From NCBI RefSeq assembly GCF_030489605.1, contig NZ_JAUKFY010000007.1:124001-188000 (forward strand): DNA of 64,000 bases. Reading direction: 5' to 3'. This stretch comes from Brevibacillus laterosporus. GTDB lineage: Bacteria > Bacillota > Bacilli > Brevibacillales > Brevibacillaceae. The notes beneath the pieces are model-generated. The model saw only the letters and a program-made list of their open reading frames with translations, was not told where the DNA came from and made no database searches. Within the stretch, counting starts at the first letter, position 1. Every line of letters starts with the position of its first letter. Positions 54,419-64,000 of the stretch are shown here, one piece after another. Position numbers and translations under genes: made by a program.

Positions 54419-56431
54419 TTACGGATACGATTGATAATCAACATCTATGGTATTGATTGTTTCGCCATTCTTTTTAACCTCGATTTTTCCATTCGTCTCT
54501 GGCGATAAGATTACTTCCACGTTGAAATCAGCGCTTTCTGATATAGATTGATGGATGGGCTTTTGTTCCGTTTTACGAGCATCATTTACAACGATTTCAA
54601 TGGTTGCGGAAGGTACTTCGACAGGATCATGCTCAACATGAACAGGAACACTTACAATCTTGGCATCAGAAGGCCATTTTCCATTGCTTATTACCATGTT
54701 AACCTTTGTACCTTCTTCGACTACAGTATTAGCAGGAGGATTTGTGGAAAGGACAATACCTCTTTCACGGTATTCATAAGAACCTTGCTGTATTAATTCT
54801 CCTTCTTTTAGCTTTACATTGTTGAGAGAAGCTTTAGCTAAATCCCAGTGATTACCTACTAAATCATTTGGTACTTTTGTCCGTTTTTTTCCTTCACTAA
54901 CCGTTAAGGTCATAACAGTATCTACAAAAGCAAGATTAACATTTGGCACTGGATCTTGATTCATGACCTGTCCGGCTGGAACATCATTGCTTTCTTGTTT
55001 AACAATCTTTACTTCCTTAAAGTTAGCTAAACGGGCTTTTTGCTCTGCTTCCTGTTGAGACATACCAATGTAATCTGGAGTCGGTAGTAATTGTTTTCCT
55101 TTACTGATCATTACAATTACCGTGCTATTTTCTTTAACCCGCCTTGTTGCCGCTGGATCTTGTTCAAAAACCTTACCCTTGTCTTCGGCATTAAAGGCCT
55201 CTTCAAACGTAGCACTTAATCCTGCATTTTTCAGGGCCGTATCTGCTTGCTCTCTCGTCATTCCAATCACATTAGGTACATCTGTTTCTGGAACAGTGAG
55301 CAACTTCATAGCAAGGTTAAAACCAAAAATAGCCAAAACAACGAATAAAACAGCGATACCAGACCAAAGAAGGCTTCTCTTCCACCAGATCCCCTTTTTC
55401 TTGTTAGCCAAGTTCTCCTCCTCCTCTTCCTCCTCGTCTCTATATTGCTCCTCTGTGCTTGCCGCCTTTTGAGGAGTGCGGGTAGGATAGGTTCTCGGTT
55501 GATAGCTATCTTGTTTATTTTTCTCCAGCATATCTGGCGTGATTGCTGAAATGACCCGTGTTTCTTCATCATCTATATCACTTGCAAACGTAAGCTTTGG
55601 TTCATGACGTCTTTCTGTTGACAAGCACGTTTCCAAGTCCTCATACATTTCCCGTGCAGACTTGTAGCGCTGGAATGGATCCTTAGCCAAAGCACGAATA
55701 ATAACATTCTCCAAGCTTTGTGGGATAGCTGGATTTAATTTACGCGGCTCAGGCAATGGGTCCTGTAAATGCTTAAGCGCTACAGTAATGGGAGAATCTC
55801 CTGAAAATGGCAACGTGCCAGTAACCATCTCATACAGTACAATTCCGAGAGAATAAATGTCGGATTTCTCTGCCGTGATTCCCCCGCGAGCTTGTTCAGG
55901 AGAAAAATAATGGACTGAGCCAAGTACCGAACCCGTCTGTGTAATCGTCTGTGACGTAACCGCACGGGCAATCCCAAAATCCGTTACCTTCACACGACCA
56001 TTCGTTCCAATCATGATATTGTGCGGCTTAATATCCCGATGAATGATCTGGTTTTGATGGGCGTGATCTAGTGCGTCACACACCTGCATCGCGATTCGAA
56101 CCGCCTCACTCATCAGCATGCCGCCTTGAGCTGTAATAATCTCCTTTAAGGTTGAGCCTTCGATATATTCCATCACCATATAATGAATATCATCGTCTTG
56201 CCCAACATCATAAACATTGACGATATTATGATGCGAAAGACTTGCTACCGCTTGCGCTTCTCTGCGAAATCTCTCTACAAAGTCTTCGTCCGTGCCAAAT
56301 TGGGGTCTTAGCAATTTGACGGCAACGATTCGATTTAATACAAGATCTCTGGCTTTGTAAACAATAGCCATTCCGCCGCCACCAATCACTTCCTCAAGTT
56401 GATAGCGCCCACCTAGTCGTTGACCTTGCAT
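54419..56431 (-). CDS. prkC: Serine/threonine kinase PrkC with PASTA repeats
   Basis: A 670-residue transmembrane kinase. The kinase domain (res. ~1-265) has EVIGGGGMAIVYKARD, VAVKLL, IIHRDIKPHNI, VTDFGIA and YFSPEQARG. A Glu/Asp-rich juxtamembrane stretch (~330-345) precedes the single membrane segment (~350-370). Three PASTA repeats follow (VPNVIGMTREQADTALKNAG; PDYIGMSQQEAEQKARL; PNDLVGNHWDLAKASL) and a C-terminal Ig-like tail of ~90 residues. It senses muropeptides and triggers germination in spores. Its start overlaps stp by 19 bases. Confidence 0.95.
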   Translation of the reverse strand: MQGQRLGGRYQLEEVIGGGGMAIVYKARDLVLNRIVAVKLLRPQFGTDEDFVERFRREAQAVASLSHHNIVNVYDVGQDDDIHYMVMEYIEGSTLKEIITAQGGMLMSEAVRIAMQVCDALDHAHQNQIIHRDIKPHNIMIGTNGRVKVTDFGIARAVTSQTITQTGSVLGSVHYFSPEQARGGITAEKSDIYSLGIVLYEMVTGTLPFSGDSPITVALKHLQDPLPEPRKLNPAIPQSLENVIIRALAKDPFQRYKSAREMYEDLETCLSTERRHEPKLTFASDIDDEETRVISAITPDMLEKNKQDSYQPRTYPTRTPQKAASTEEQYRDEEEEEEENLANKKKGIWWKRSLLWSGIAVLFVVLAIFGFNLAMKLLTVPETDVPNVIGMTREQADTALKNAGLSATFEEAFNAEDKGKVFEQDPAATRRVKENSTVIVMISKGKQLLPTPDYIGMSQQEAEQKARLANFKEVKIVKQESNDVPAGQVMNQDPVPNVNLAFVDTVMTLTVSEGKKRTKVPNDLVGNHWDLAKASLNNVKLKEGELIQQGSYEYRERGIVLSTNPPANTVVEEGTKVNMVISNGKWPSDAKIVSVPVHVEHDPVEVPSATIEIVVNDARKTEQKPIHQSISESADFNVEVILSPETNGKIEVKKNGETINTIDVDYQSYP

Positions 56432-57201
56432 TCTCCTCCCCCCTCTTTCTCACAGACTTGCGAAGGCTTCTTTTTATTACGTATGGCCACACAAGTAATA
56501 TTATCTTCTCCCCCTGCATCAAGTGCATATTGAACGAGTGCGTCCACGCTTTGCTGCAAAGGTATTGGTTTAGCTAACCATTCCTCTATGATATCTTCTG
56601 GTACTTTGTTGGATAATCCGTCTGAGCAAAGCAGCACAACCTCGCCATCTGACCACTCAAACTGTCCCAGATCAATTCGAACATGATCCTCCGTACCTAG
56701 AGCTCTCATCAGGACATTGCGCTGCGGATGCAGGGACGCCTCCATTTGATTGATTTGTCCGCTTTTTAACAATTCCTGTACAAGCGAATGGTCCTCTGTA
56801 TGCTGAATTAGCTCATTTTCCTTATAAATATACAAGCGACTATCACCAATGTGTGCTGTGACGCCGGCATCATTTCCTACTAGTGTAGCAACGACTGTGG
56901 TTCCCATCCCGTTACACTCTGGATGTGCCTCGGCATACTCATATACCTCTTGATTAGCAAGAAGTAAAGCATCCATCAATAATTCTCGCTCTTCTAAAGG
57001 AGCCATGTTATGTTCAACTTTTTTCATTTCTTTTAAAATGCGTTCAACCGCCATTTTGCTCGCAACATCGCCAGCTTGATGACCGCCCATGCCATCTGCG
57101 ACAACTGCAAGTACACGTCCAGCCAGGTCAACTGCGCAGGCATAAAAATCCTCGTTAACTTGTCGGACGCATCCCACATGCGATTTCATCGCTATTTCCA
57201 T
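56413..57201 (-). CDS. prpC: PP2C-type protein phosphatase (Stp/PrpC)
   Basis: A 262-residue PPM phosphatase that reverses PrkC phosphorylation. It shows VRQVNEDFYA, VVADGMGGHQAGDVAS (metal aspartate), GMGTTVVATLV, AHIGDSRLYI, LCSDGLSNKV and GGEDNITCVAI, the standard motif set in order. The C-terminal tail overlaps prkC; six bases separate it from rlmN. Confidence 0.95.
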   Translation of the reverse strand: MEIAMKSHVGCVRQVNEDFYACAVDLAGRVLAVVADGMGGHQAGDVASKMAVERILKEMKKVEHNMAPLEERELLMDALLLANQEVYEYAEAHPECNGMGTTVVATLVGNDAGVTAHIGDSRLYIYKENELIQHTEDHSLVQELLKSGQINQMEASLHPQRNVLMRALGTEDHVRIDLGQFEWSDGEVVLLCSDGLSNKVPEDIIEEWLAKPIPLQQSVDALVQYALDAGGEDNITCVAIRNKKKPSQVCEKEGGGECKVND

Positions 57202-57207
57202 ACTTTA

Positions 57208-58278
57208 TCACCCTGCCGTTTCTTTCGCGTGTTGCGCACGCAATTGACCGCAAGCAGCCGCAATATCACTGCCGTGCTCTCGTCGAATTGTGACGTTTAT
57301 ACCGCGATCGTCTAAAATGCGTTTAAAGGTGAAAATATCATTTCTAGCCGTGCGAACATAATCGCGCTCTGGCACGTAGTTCACAGGTATTAGGTTAACG
57401 TGGCAAAGCATATCACCAATTAACTCGGCTAATTCTTCCGCATGATGCGGCTGGTCGTTCTGTCCACCAAACAAACCGTACTCAAAGGAGATACGACGCC
57501 CCGTTTTAGCTATATAATGACGGCAAGCCTCCATTAATTTTTCCAATGGGAAGCCGCGATTGATCGGCATTAGCTTGGTTCTTAGCTCTGTGTTAGGGGC
57601 ATGAAGGGAAATAGCCAGATTCACCTGACCTCCGCGCTCAGCAAATTCATAAATCTTAGGTACGATTCCGCTGGTGGAAACCGTAATATGTCGTTGACCA
57701 ATATTTAATCCACGGTTGTCATTAATGATGTTCAAGAAGGATAATAGTGGTTCAAAATTCTCAAATGGTTCGCCAATCCCCATTACAACCACATGACTTA
57801 CACGTCCTTCATCTGCATCTAGGGCACGTTGGGCCTGCAATACCTGAGCCACAATTTCACCGGCATCCAGATTTCGCTTTAAGCCACCCAGTGTCGATGC
57901 GCAGAACGTACAGCCAATGCGACAGCCTACCTGTGTTGTAACACACACGCTATTTCCGTAATTGTGGCGCATGATTACTGTTTCAATGGCGTGTCCATCT
58001 ATCAATTGGAATAAAAACTTGATTGTTCCATCCGCTGATTCCTGGCGTGTAATTTCGGTTAAGGCGTTGATACGAAACTCCTCATTTAATTTATCACGCA
58101 AGGCCTTCGACAGGTTGCTCATCTCTTCAAATGCTGTTACACGTTTCACATATAACCAATCAAAAATCTGTGCAGCTCGAAATGCTTTTTCCCCGTTCTC
58201 TTCCAGCCATTGTTTCATTTCATCAAGACGCAAGCTATAGATTAAGGGTTTATTGTCTGTAAATGACGTAATGTTCAT
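57208..58278 (-). CDS. rlmN: 23S rRNA/tRNA adenine-C2 methyltransferase
   Basis: A radical-SAM enzyme, ~356 residues, that methylates A2503 of 23S rRNA and A37 of some tRNAs. The iron-sulfur motif CxxxCxxC is in [16 protein letters not shown]; the substrate cysteine region near the end and [28 protein letters not shown] are typical. The start is MNITSF at 58278 because AAAGGTGA precedes it and family length fits; the frame extends 55 codons upstream with no support. The rsmB-rlmN gap carries a hairpin. Confidence 0.95.
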   Translation of the reverse strand: MNITSFTDNKPLIYSLRLDEMKQWLEENGEKAFRAAQIFDWLYVKRVTAFEEMSNLSKALRDKLNEEFRINALTEITRQESADGTIKFLFQLIDGHAIETVIMRHNYGNSVCVTTQVGCRIGCTFCASTLGGLKRNLDAGEIVAQVLQAQRALDADEGRVSHVVVMGIGEPFENFEPLLSFLNIINDNRGLNIGQRHITVSTSGIVPKIYEFAERGGQVNLAISLHAPNTELRTKLMPINRGFPLEKLMEACRHYIAKTGRRISFEYGLFGGQNDQPHHAEELAELIGDMLCHVNLIPVNYVPERDYVRTARNDIFTFKRILDDRGINVTIRREHGSDIAAACGQLRAQHAKETAG

Positions 58279-58375
58279 TGTAAGATTCACCTTTTTACTA
58301 GTCGTAACTACATTGGATTTGGGAGTGAGAAACAAACCCCATTCACTCATTGTACCCTTTGTGACGGAAAAGGAA

Positions 58376-58421
58376 AAGTGGAAAGCCGCAATTGCAGATT
58401 TCCACTTGACTTTTTTTTCAC
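58376..58421. terminator. Hairpin between rsmB and rlmN with T-runs on both strands
   Basis: AAGTGGAAA (58376-58384) pairs with TTTCCACTT (58399-58407) and encloses the palindrome GCAATTGC (58388-58395). The plus strand continues with GACTTTTTTTTC, the minus strand with TTCCTTTTCC. It may end or attenuate reading from rsmB into rlmN. Confidence 0.5.
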
Positions 58422-58472
58422 AAAGAGATCTGATTTCTGCCACCTGATACAGCCTGGTAAACCAGTTCGTTA

Positions 58473-59834
58473 TTATTTACATACACGCTTTATTCTGGCA
58501 ATAAAGAACCCATCGCTAGCAAAGTGGTGTGGCAAAATCTGCACATAGCCCTTTGAAGCATCAACCTTTTCAGTCAGGCCTATAGGCAAGTCTTCTGTCA
58601 ATGATTTATCCAGCTCAAACTCTGGGTGCTGAGCAATAAAACGCTCCACAATCTCTTGATTTTCCTGAGAATCGATAGTGCATGTACTATAAACAAGGTA
58701 CCCATCTGGCTTTAGTAAAGGAGCAACGCGCTCCAGCAAATCATATTGAATCTCAGAGATCGCTTTTATATCCTCTGCTGTTTTATTCCATTTCAGGTCA
58801 GGCTTACGGCGAATGACACCAAATCCGCTGCAAGGAGCATCTAGTAAAATTCGATCAAATTGACCCACGTTACGGTCTAATAAATCAGCCGCATCCGCAA
58901 CCATTGTTACGATAATCGTAATGCCTAGACGTTTCGCATTTTGTTCAATCAGCTCGCGTTTATGAGGATGCACATCGCAAGCAAGAATCTCCCCCTGATT
59001 GCCCATCAACTCTGCCATATGCGTTGTTTTCCCTCCTGGTGCCGCACAAGCATCCAGAACGCGTAGGTTTGGAGTAAGGTGCAGGGCAGGGGCCACTAGC
59101 ATAGAGCTTTCGTCCTGAATGGTGCAAAATCCTTCCTGAAACCAAGAAGAGCCTGCTGCATGTCCACTTTGCAGCAAAAGAGCATCTGGCGTTAGCTCAG
59201 ATTTTGCAGCCTCTGGGAATGCTTCCTTCATTTGTTGCAACAACGCATCAGCAGTTGTTCGCAAACGATTTACTCGAATGCTTGGCATAGGAGGCTGATT
59301 ATTGCTGTGACAGATCGCCCTGGTGGTTTCCTCACCATATTGTTTAATCCAGCGTTTGACCAGCCACTCTGGATGTGACTCTGTGACCGCAATTTGCTTT
59401 GTTATGCCTTTAGGTAGTTTGTCCCATGCCTCTGGTTGGCGAAGAATATTGCGCAAAACACCGTTGACCAATGAGGAAATCCCCTTGTGTCCGCGCTTTT
59501 TGGCAATTTCAACTGCTTCATGTACGGCTGCTCGATCGGGGACACGGTCCAAGAAACGAACCTGATACAGGCTCATCCGTAATAATTGCAGAACCCAGCC
59601 CTGAAGTTTTTTTGTACCACCCTTTACAAATTGACCAATGACTTCATCTAACGTCATTTTACGTTGAATTGTTCCATAAACAAGCTCCGTCACCAATCCT
59701 ACATCTGCTTTGGAAAGCCCTGCTTCATCTAAAGCGTATTTCAATTCTAGGTTGCTGTAGGACTGATTTTCTTCTACTCGCACCAGAACATCTAGGGCTA
59801 CTTCCCGCGCTGTTGTACTTCTCGTTTTTGACAC
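58473..59834 (-). CDS. rsmB: 16S rRNA m5C967 methyltransferase
   Basis: A 453-residue protein with a NusB-like N-terminal domain ([28 protein letters not shown]), then a SAM-dependent methyltransferase domain: [40 protein letters not shown] and catalytic Cys in [18 protein letters not shown] start at 59834 with AGGAG about nine bases upstream. Four bases after fmt, same strand. Confidence 0.95.
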   Translation of the reverse strand: MSKTRSTTAREVALDVLVRVEENQSYSNLELKYALDEAGLSKADVGLVTELVYGTIQRKMTLDEVIGQFVKGGTKKLQGWVLQLLRMSLYQVRFLDRVPDRAAVHEAVEIAKKRGHKGISSLVNGVLRNILRQPEAWDKLPKGITKQIAVTESHPEWLVKRWIKQYGEETTRAICHSNNQPPMPSIRVNRLRTTADALLQQMKEAFPEAAKSELTPDALLLQSGHAAGSSWFQEGFCTIQDESSMLVAPALHLTPNLRVLDACAAPGGKTTHMAELMGNQGEILACDVHPHKRELIEQNAKRLGITIIVTMVADAADLLDRNVGQFDRILLDAPCSGFGVIRRKPDLKWNKTAEDIKAISEIQYDLLERVAPLLKPDGYLVYSTCTIDSQENQEIVERFIAQHPEFELDKSLTEDLPIGLTEKVDASKGYVQILPHHFASDGFFIARIKRVCK

Positions 59835-59838
59835 GAAT

Positions 59839-60792
59839 TTATTCTCCTACTTTCGAACCTGAAGCAATTGAAGCGCCTGCACCGCGTAAGTAATCGTACA
59901 CGCTCATACGCTTTTTGCCCTCTGGTTGGATTTCTTTCAAGATAATACTTCCTGTTCCACAAGCAATGATGAGACCATCCTCGGTTCGGTCGATGATAGT
60001 TCCAGGTGCAGCCAGTTGGCCACCTAGCTCGACTACTTCGGCCCACCAAATTTTCCACACTTTGCCTTCAAAAGTAGTAAAGGCAACAGGCCATGAGTTC
60101 ATACCACGCACCTGATTATATATGTCCCGAGCTGATTTATTCCAATCTAGTCGCTCATTCTCACGTTTAATATTAGGCGCAAAGGTAGCTTCCTCATGGT
60201 TTTGAGGCTCCGGTGTGATCTCGCCCTTCAATAGTTTTGGCAACGTTTCAATCAATAAGTCTGCTCCGGCTGTCGCTAACTTTTCAAACATGCTAGCCGC
60301 TGTATCGCGTTCTTCAATCGGTACAATCACCTTCGAGATCATGTCACCTGCATCCAGCGCTTGTACCATATACATAATGGTAACCCCTGTCTCTTTCTCG
60401 CCATTAATAATGCTGGCGTGAATGGGAGCGCCGCCGCGATATTTTGGCAATAAGGATGCATGTATATTAATGCACCCATGTTTAGGGGCTTCTAATAAAG
60501 AGACAGGTAAAATTTGACCGTAAGCTGCTGTTACAATCAAATCGGGACGAGTAGCATCCAACACGCTCTGAACAGCTTCACTCTCCCTAATTTTTTCCGG
60601 CTGATAAACAGGCAACTCGTAACGAAGCGCCAGCTCTTTCACCGGAGGAGGGGTCAGCACGCGTTTGCGGCCGACCGGACGATCCGGTTGTGTGACAACG
60701 CCTACAACCTGATAACCATTCGTGATCAGGGCTTCCAAGCTTTGTGTCGCAAAATCAGGGGTTCCCATAAAAAGAATACGAGTATCTTTCAA
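59839..60792 (-). CDS. fmt: Methionyl-tRNA formyltransferase
   Basis: A 317-residue enzyme that formylates initiator Met-tRNA. LKDTRILFMGTPDFA at the N-terminus, then INIHASLLPKYRGGAPIHASI and VQALDAGDMI (the catalytic Asn-His-Asp set), and a C-terminal OB domain. TTG start at 60792, with AGGGG nine bases upstream; the frame extends 23 codons further up into def. Four bases after def. Confidence 0.95.
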   Translation of the reverse strand: MKDTRILFMGTPDFATQSLEALITNGYQVVGVVTQPDRPVGRKRVLTPPPVKELALRYELPVYQPEKIRESEAVQSVLDATRPDLIVTAAYGQILPVSLLEAPKHGCINIHASLLPKYRGGAPIHASIINGEKETGVTIMYMVQALDAGDMISKVIVPIEERDTAASMFEKLATAGADLLIETLPKLLKGEITPEPQNHEEATFAPNIKRENERLDWNKSARDIYNQVRGMNSWPVAFTTFEGKVWKIWWAEVVELGGQLAAPGTIIDRTEDGLIIACGTGSIILKEIQPEGKKRMSVYDYLRGAGASIASGSKVGE

Positions 60793-60796
60793 GACT

Positions 60797-61276
60797 CTAA
60801 ACCCCTTCCTTGCCCTCTGTTGCAGGATATACTTTTTCAGCGATGTCAATAAATAAAACACCGTTCAAATGATCCAGTTCATGCTGAATGCAACGAGCTT
60901 CCAAGTCGTCTACTTCCAGCTCATAGAAATTACCGTCACGGTCTTGTGCACGCATTTTAACCACCATATGACGGCGAACATCACCATGTAGACCTGGAAT
61001 ACTTAGGCACCCTTCTGGATAATTGTCAAATTGCTCGCCACTAAACTCAATGATTTCAGGGTTGATCGCTTCTACATAGAAATCGCCGCAATCCATCACG
61101 AATACGCGTTTCGAAATCCCTACCTGCGGAGCCGCAATCCCCACCCCGTTTGCTGCATACATTGTATCTTTCATATCATCAAGCAATTTGTGCAGATTAC
61201 TGTTAAATTTGGTTACCTGTATTGCTTTTTCTCTTAAAATAGGATCAGGATGGTTTACGATGTTGCGAATTGCCAT
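60797..61276 (-). CDS. def: Peptide deformylase
   Basis: A 159-residue metalloenzyme that removes the N-formyl group from new proteins. All three motifs are present: GVGIAAPQVG, EGCLSIPG and QHELDHLNG (HExxH metal ligands). Paired with fmt, as usual. Confidence 0.97.
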   Translation of the reverse strand: MAIRNIVNHPDPILREKAIQVTKFNSNLHKLLDDMKDTMYAANGVGIAAPQVGISKRVFVMDCGDFYVEAINPEIIEFSGEQFDNYPEGCLSIPGLHGDVRRHMVVKMRAQDRDGNFYELEVDDLEARCIQHELDHLNGVLFIDIAEKVYPATEGKEGV

Positions 61277-61325
61277 AAAAAAGGCCTCCTTTATCTATAT
61301 CCAGCATAAATTGCATTTGATCTGA

Positions 61326-63806
61326 TTAGAGTAGCATCTGTGGGTCGACATCTATCGTGGACAACACTTTGTTTTGTTTCATCCAATCATCAAAATGTAG
61401 CGTAGTTTGCGCCAACAGATCAAATATTTTCGGTTCATCACGATATTTTAACATGATCTGAAACCTAAATCTATCTTTGATCCGGGCAATCGGTGAGGCC
61501 ACAGGCCCCAGAACTACGGTTGTCTGCGCCAGCCGCGGCCGTAAATAAGCAGCATACTGTTCCGCAGCCCGAATTACCATAGGAACATCCTCATGGGAAA
61601 ATGTGATCAATACTAAGCGATAAAATGGGGGATAACCCTTCTTTTTACGGTGAATCATCTCAGCTTCATAAAAGGCTTCATAATCGTGACGAGTTGCATG
61701 CTGGATGCTGTAATGCTCAGGTGTATAGGTTTGTACGACTACATTACCAGAAAGCTCATGCCGACCGGCTCGCCCCCCTACCTGGGTGAGAAGCTGAAAG
61801 GTTTTTTCTGCTGCCCGAAAATCCGGCAGATGTAAGGATGTATCGGCAGCAATTACTCCTACAAGCGTAACACGTGGAAAATCAAGACCCTTTGCTATCA
61901 TTTGTGTGCCTAATAAAATATCACCCTGACCAGTCCGAAATTTGGTCAAAAGCGCCTCGTGCGCTCCTTTTTTGGAGGTAGTATCCACATCCATCCGAAT
62001 AACGCGAACACCGGGAAATAATTTAGCCAACTCTTCCTCGACCTTCTGTGTCCCTGTGCCAAAAAAACGAATGTGATCACTTTGGCATTCAGGACAATGC
62101 CTTGGCTGGGAAATGGTATAACCACAATAATGACAGCGAGCCGTATGATTTGTTCGATGATAAGTAAGTGAGATATCGCAATGCGGGCAAGCTAACGTAT
62201 AGCCACAGGAGCGGCACATGACAAAAGTAGAGAAGCCTCTACGATTCAAAAAAATAACAATCTGCTCCTGTTTTTGAAGCCGATCCGCAATCATTTGATG
62301 TAGGCTCCTGCTAAACATGGATCGATTTTGCTCGCGCATCTCTTCTCGCATATCCACCACATGCACTTTAGGAAGCGGTCTGTTCCCTACCCGAGACTTC
62401 ATTGATAACAAATCATAACGTCCACGCGTTGCCAGCGCATAAGTTTCCAAAGCGGGTGTGGCACTACCCATGATAAACACACCTTTATTCATCTGTGCTC
62501 GCCATAACGCCACATCCCTAGCATGGTATCTTGGAGTCTCCTCCTGTTTATAAGAGCCCTCATGCTCCTCATCCATGATGATCAGGCCCAGATTACGAAA
62601 CGGAGCAAAGATAGCCGAACGGGCTCCGACTACTACCTGTACCTGCTGCCGCAAAATTTTGCGCCACTCATCATAGCGCTCGCCTTGTGACAACGCACTA
62701 TGTAATACAGCTACATTATCACCAAAACGCCCCTTAATCCTCTCTACCATCTGAGGCGTCAGTGAAATTTCAGGCACTAAAAAGATAGCTTCTCGGCCCT
62801 TCGCTAACGTATGTTCAATTGCTTCCATATACACTTCTGTCTTACCGCTACCCGTGACGCCATGTAGCAGGAAGGAATGATATTCTTCTTGCTCAATGGA
62901 ACGCAAAATAGCCGCTAAATTATGTTGTTGCTCCCGTGTCAATATATGCTTTGGCGGAGGGGAAAAAGTACGATTGGCGTAAGGATCTCTCCCTACTTCT
63001 TTCTGCTCTATCTCTATCCAGCCTTTTTGTTGCATCGTTGTAAGTGTGGAACGAGTAATAGATAGCTTTTCGATTACATCCTTGACTGGGTATGATGCCT
63101 GCTGTCCTTGTCCCTTCTGCTGGTTCAACAAAAACTCAAGTACATGCCGCATGCGATAGGAGCGCTTTGGCATGTTCTCTATAAGCTCCCATGCTCGTAC
63201 CTCATCTATTGCAAGCTGTATATGTGCTAGCTTTTTATGGGTAAGCCGATTTTTCACCTGATATTCACTAACAATTAATCCATTTTTAATCCATTTGGGT
63301 ATTTGTTTGCTATCCGCAGGGAATTGCTTGTCCGCTTCTGTTTGCAGCAGGCTTCCTTGATGCAGCAAATAGCGCAGCAACGGATGTTTTTCTGCCATGT
63401 CTTCATCCACTTCATCTGCAAGCATGTACCATTTTTCTGTTTTACCTTTTAAAACAGCAGGTAACATCGCTGCAATGGACATAGTAAGCGGGGATAAATA
63501 ACGATGACTCATCCATTCCGCCAATTGAATTAATTCAAGGGAGAGTGGAGGAACATCGTCTAATACCTTTTCTATTTCTTTTATTTTGATCATGCCAGGG
63601 CCATCAGGGTCATGATCGGCCTCTTGTCCTTGTATCAATCCGATGACATACCCTTGAACCTTACGAGGTCCAAACGGTACAACAACACGACTTCCTACCG
63701 CTACCAACGGCTGTAACCACAGGGGAACAGCATAGTCATACGGTCGATTGGTCCGAGTTGCTGGGACATCTACAATGACTTTTGCTCTGATTTGATGATT
63801 ATTCAT
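61326..63806 (-). CDS. priA: Primosomal protein N' (replication restart helicase)
   Basis: An 826-residue SF2 helicase. N-terminal 3'-DNA-binding domain (KVIVDVPATRTNRPYDYAVP), Walker A HGVTGSGKTEVY, DEEH box IIMDEEHEGSYKQEETPRYHARDVA, a zinc-binding insert with eight cysteines (CRSCGYTLACPHCDISLTYH ... CHYCGY ... CPEC) and GTQMIAKGLDFPRVTLVG, QVGGRAGR. Somewhat long because of the wing domain. Starts six bases past the coaBC stop. Confidence 0.96.
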   Translation of the reverse strand: MNNHQIRAKVIVDVPATRTNRPYDYAVPLWLQPLVAVGSRVVVPFGPRKVQGYVIGLIQGQEADHDPDGPGMIKIKEIEKVLDDVPPLSLELIQLAEWMSHRYLSPLTMSIAAMLPAVLKGKTEKWYMLADEVDEDMAEKHPLLRYLLHQGSLLQTEADKQFPADSKQIPKWIKNGLIVSEYQVKNRLTHKKLAHIQLAIDEVRAWELIENMPKRSYRMRHVLEFLLNQQKGQGQQASYPVKDVIEKLSITRSTLTTMQQKGWIEIEQKEVGRDPYANRTFSPPPKHILTREQQHNLAAILRSIEQEEYHSFLLHGVTGSGKTEVYMEAIEHTLAKGREAIFLVPEISLTPQMVERIKGRFGDNVAVLHSALSQGERYDEWRKILRQQVQVVVGARSAIFAPFRNLGLIIMDEEHEGSYKQEETPRYHARDVALWRAQMNKGVFIMGSATPALETYALATRGRYDLLSMKSRVGNRPLPKVHVVDMREEMREQNRSMFSRSLHQMIADRLQKQEQIVIFLNRRGFSTFVMCRSCGYTLACPHCDISLTYHRTNHTARCHYCGYTISQPRHCPECQSDHIRFFGTGTQKVEEELAKLFPGVRVIRMDVDTTSKKGAHEALLTKFRTGQGDILLGTQMIAKGLDFPRVTLVGVIAADTSLHLPDFRAAEKTFQLLTQVGGRAGRHELSGNVVVQTYTPEHYSIQHATRHDYEAFYEAEMIHRKKKGYPPFYRLVLITFSHEDVPMVIRAAEQYAAYLRPRLAQTTVVLGPVASPIARIKDRFRFQIMLKYRDEPKIFDLLAQTTLHFDDWMKQNKVLSTIDVDPQMLL

Positions 63807-63812
63807 GCGGCA

Positions 63813-64000
63813 TCACGCCTCTTGAACCGCTACTTGCAGATTCTGCTTAATTACATCTATAAGTCGCTCTGCTACGTCCCGCTTACTCATTTTATCGAGA
63901 CGAATCGGTGCTAGATCCTGTTGATAGATGGTTACAATATTCGTATCAACACCCATACCTGCCCCTTCCTGCAACACATCATTCGCTACAATGATATCCA
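63813..64000 (-). CDS. coaBC: Phosphopantothenoylcysteine synthetase/decarboxylase, C-terminal end
   Basis: Only the last 62 codons are present. The tail DIIVANDVLQEGAGMGVDTNIV, then KMSKRDVAERLIDVI, matches the end of the CoaB domain, which joins phosphopantothenate to cysteine in coenzyme A synthesis. Stop TGA at 63815-63813; priA follows after six bases. Confidence 0.88.
   Translation of the reverse strand, partial: DIIVANDVLQEGAGMGVDTNIVTIYQQDLAPIRLDKMSKRDVAERLIDVIKQNLQVAVQEA

Overview
The window is a 64 kb piece of a low-GC, endospore-forming Gram-positive chromosome. Evidence includes SpoVM, a complete gerA-gerB-gerC germination operon, a YhcN/YlaJ lipoprotein, a SpoIIM-like protein, strong AGGAGG ribosome sites, frequent TTG/GTG starts and the coaBC-priA-def-fmt-rsmB-rlmN-stp-prkC-rsgA-rpe order of the Bacilli. 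Protein character and AT-rich spacers fit the Paenibacillaceae, most likely Brevibacillus (B. laterosporus-like). The genus is inferred from memory of families, not from a search.

Left part (1-28.5 kb) is mixed accessory and housekeeping DNA. It holds the start of a secreted protein running off the edge, a LigD split into divergent ligase and polymerase genes, lgt, a pit/DUF47 phosphate uptake pair with possible PhoP boxes, two GGDEF proteins, a FosB-like VOC protein, a YhcN lipoprotein, and an ornithine cyclodeaminase-family gene behind a 10-codon upstream ORF. It continues with a secreted subtilisin behind a 12-bp inverted repeat, a PadR-controlled membrane operon, SpoIIM, a RelP/SasA-type alarmone synthetase, a lone ImmA/IrrE-like peptidase, a MarR-MFS pair and a Y-family polymerase with two LexA-box-like sites.

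Right part (28.7-64 kb) is the conserved core block seen in Bacillus subtilis from priA to recG, read on the minus strand: coaBC(partial)-priA-def-fmt-rsmB-rlmN-stp-prkC-rsgA-rpe, then thiN-(small membrane gene)-spoVM, rpmB on the other strand, yloU-fakA-degV, sdaAB-sdaAA-recG. Two insertions break it. Between rpe and thiN are a yjdF gene with a possible riboswitch leader, an amino-acid ABC transporter and a rifampicin phosphotransferase gene preceded by two tandem short upstream ORFs. Between degV and sdaAB are the ger operon and a compact four-gene phosphonate operon.

The most interesting locus is that phosphonate operon (36611-40546): PEP mutase, phosphonopyruvate decarboxylase and 2-aminoethylphosphonate transaminase, followed by a very basic, short ATP-grasp protein of the YheC/YheD endospore-coat type. 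The first three enzymes form the standard route to 2-aminoethylphosphonate. The fourth suggests that the amine is ligated to something, perhaps on or in the spore. A sigma-K-like promoter upstream is consistent with this but unproven.
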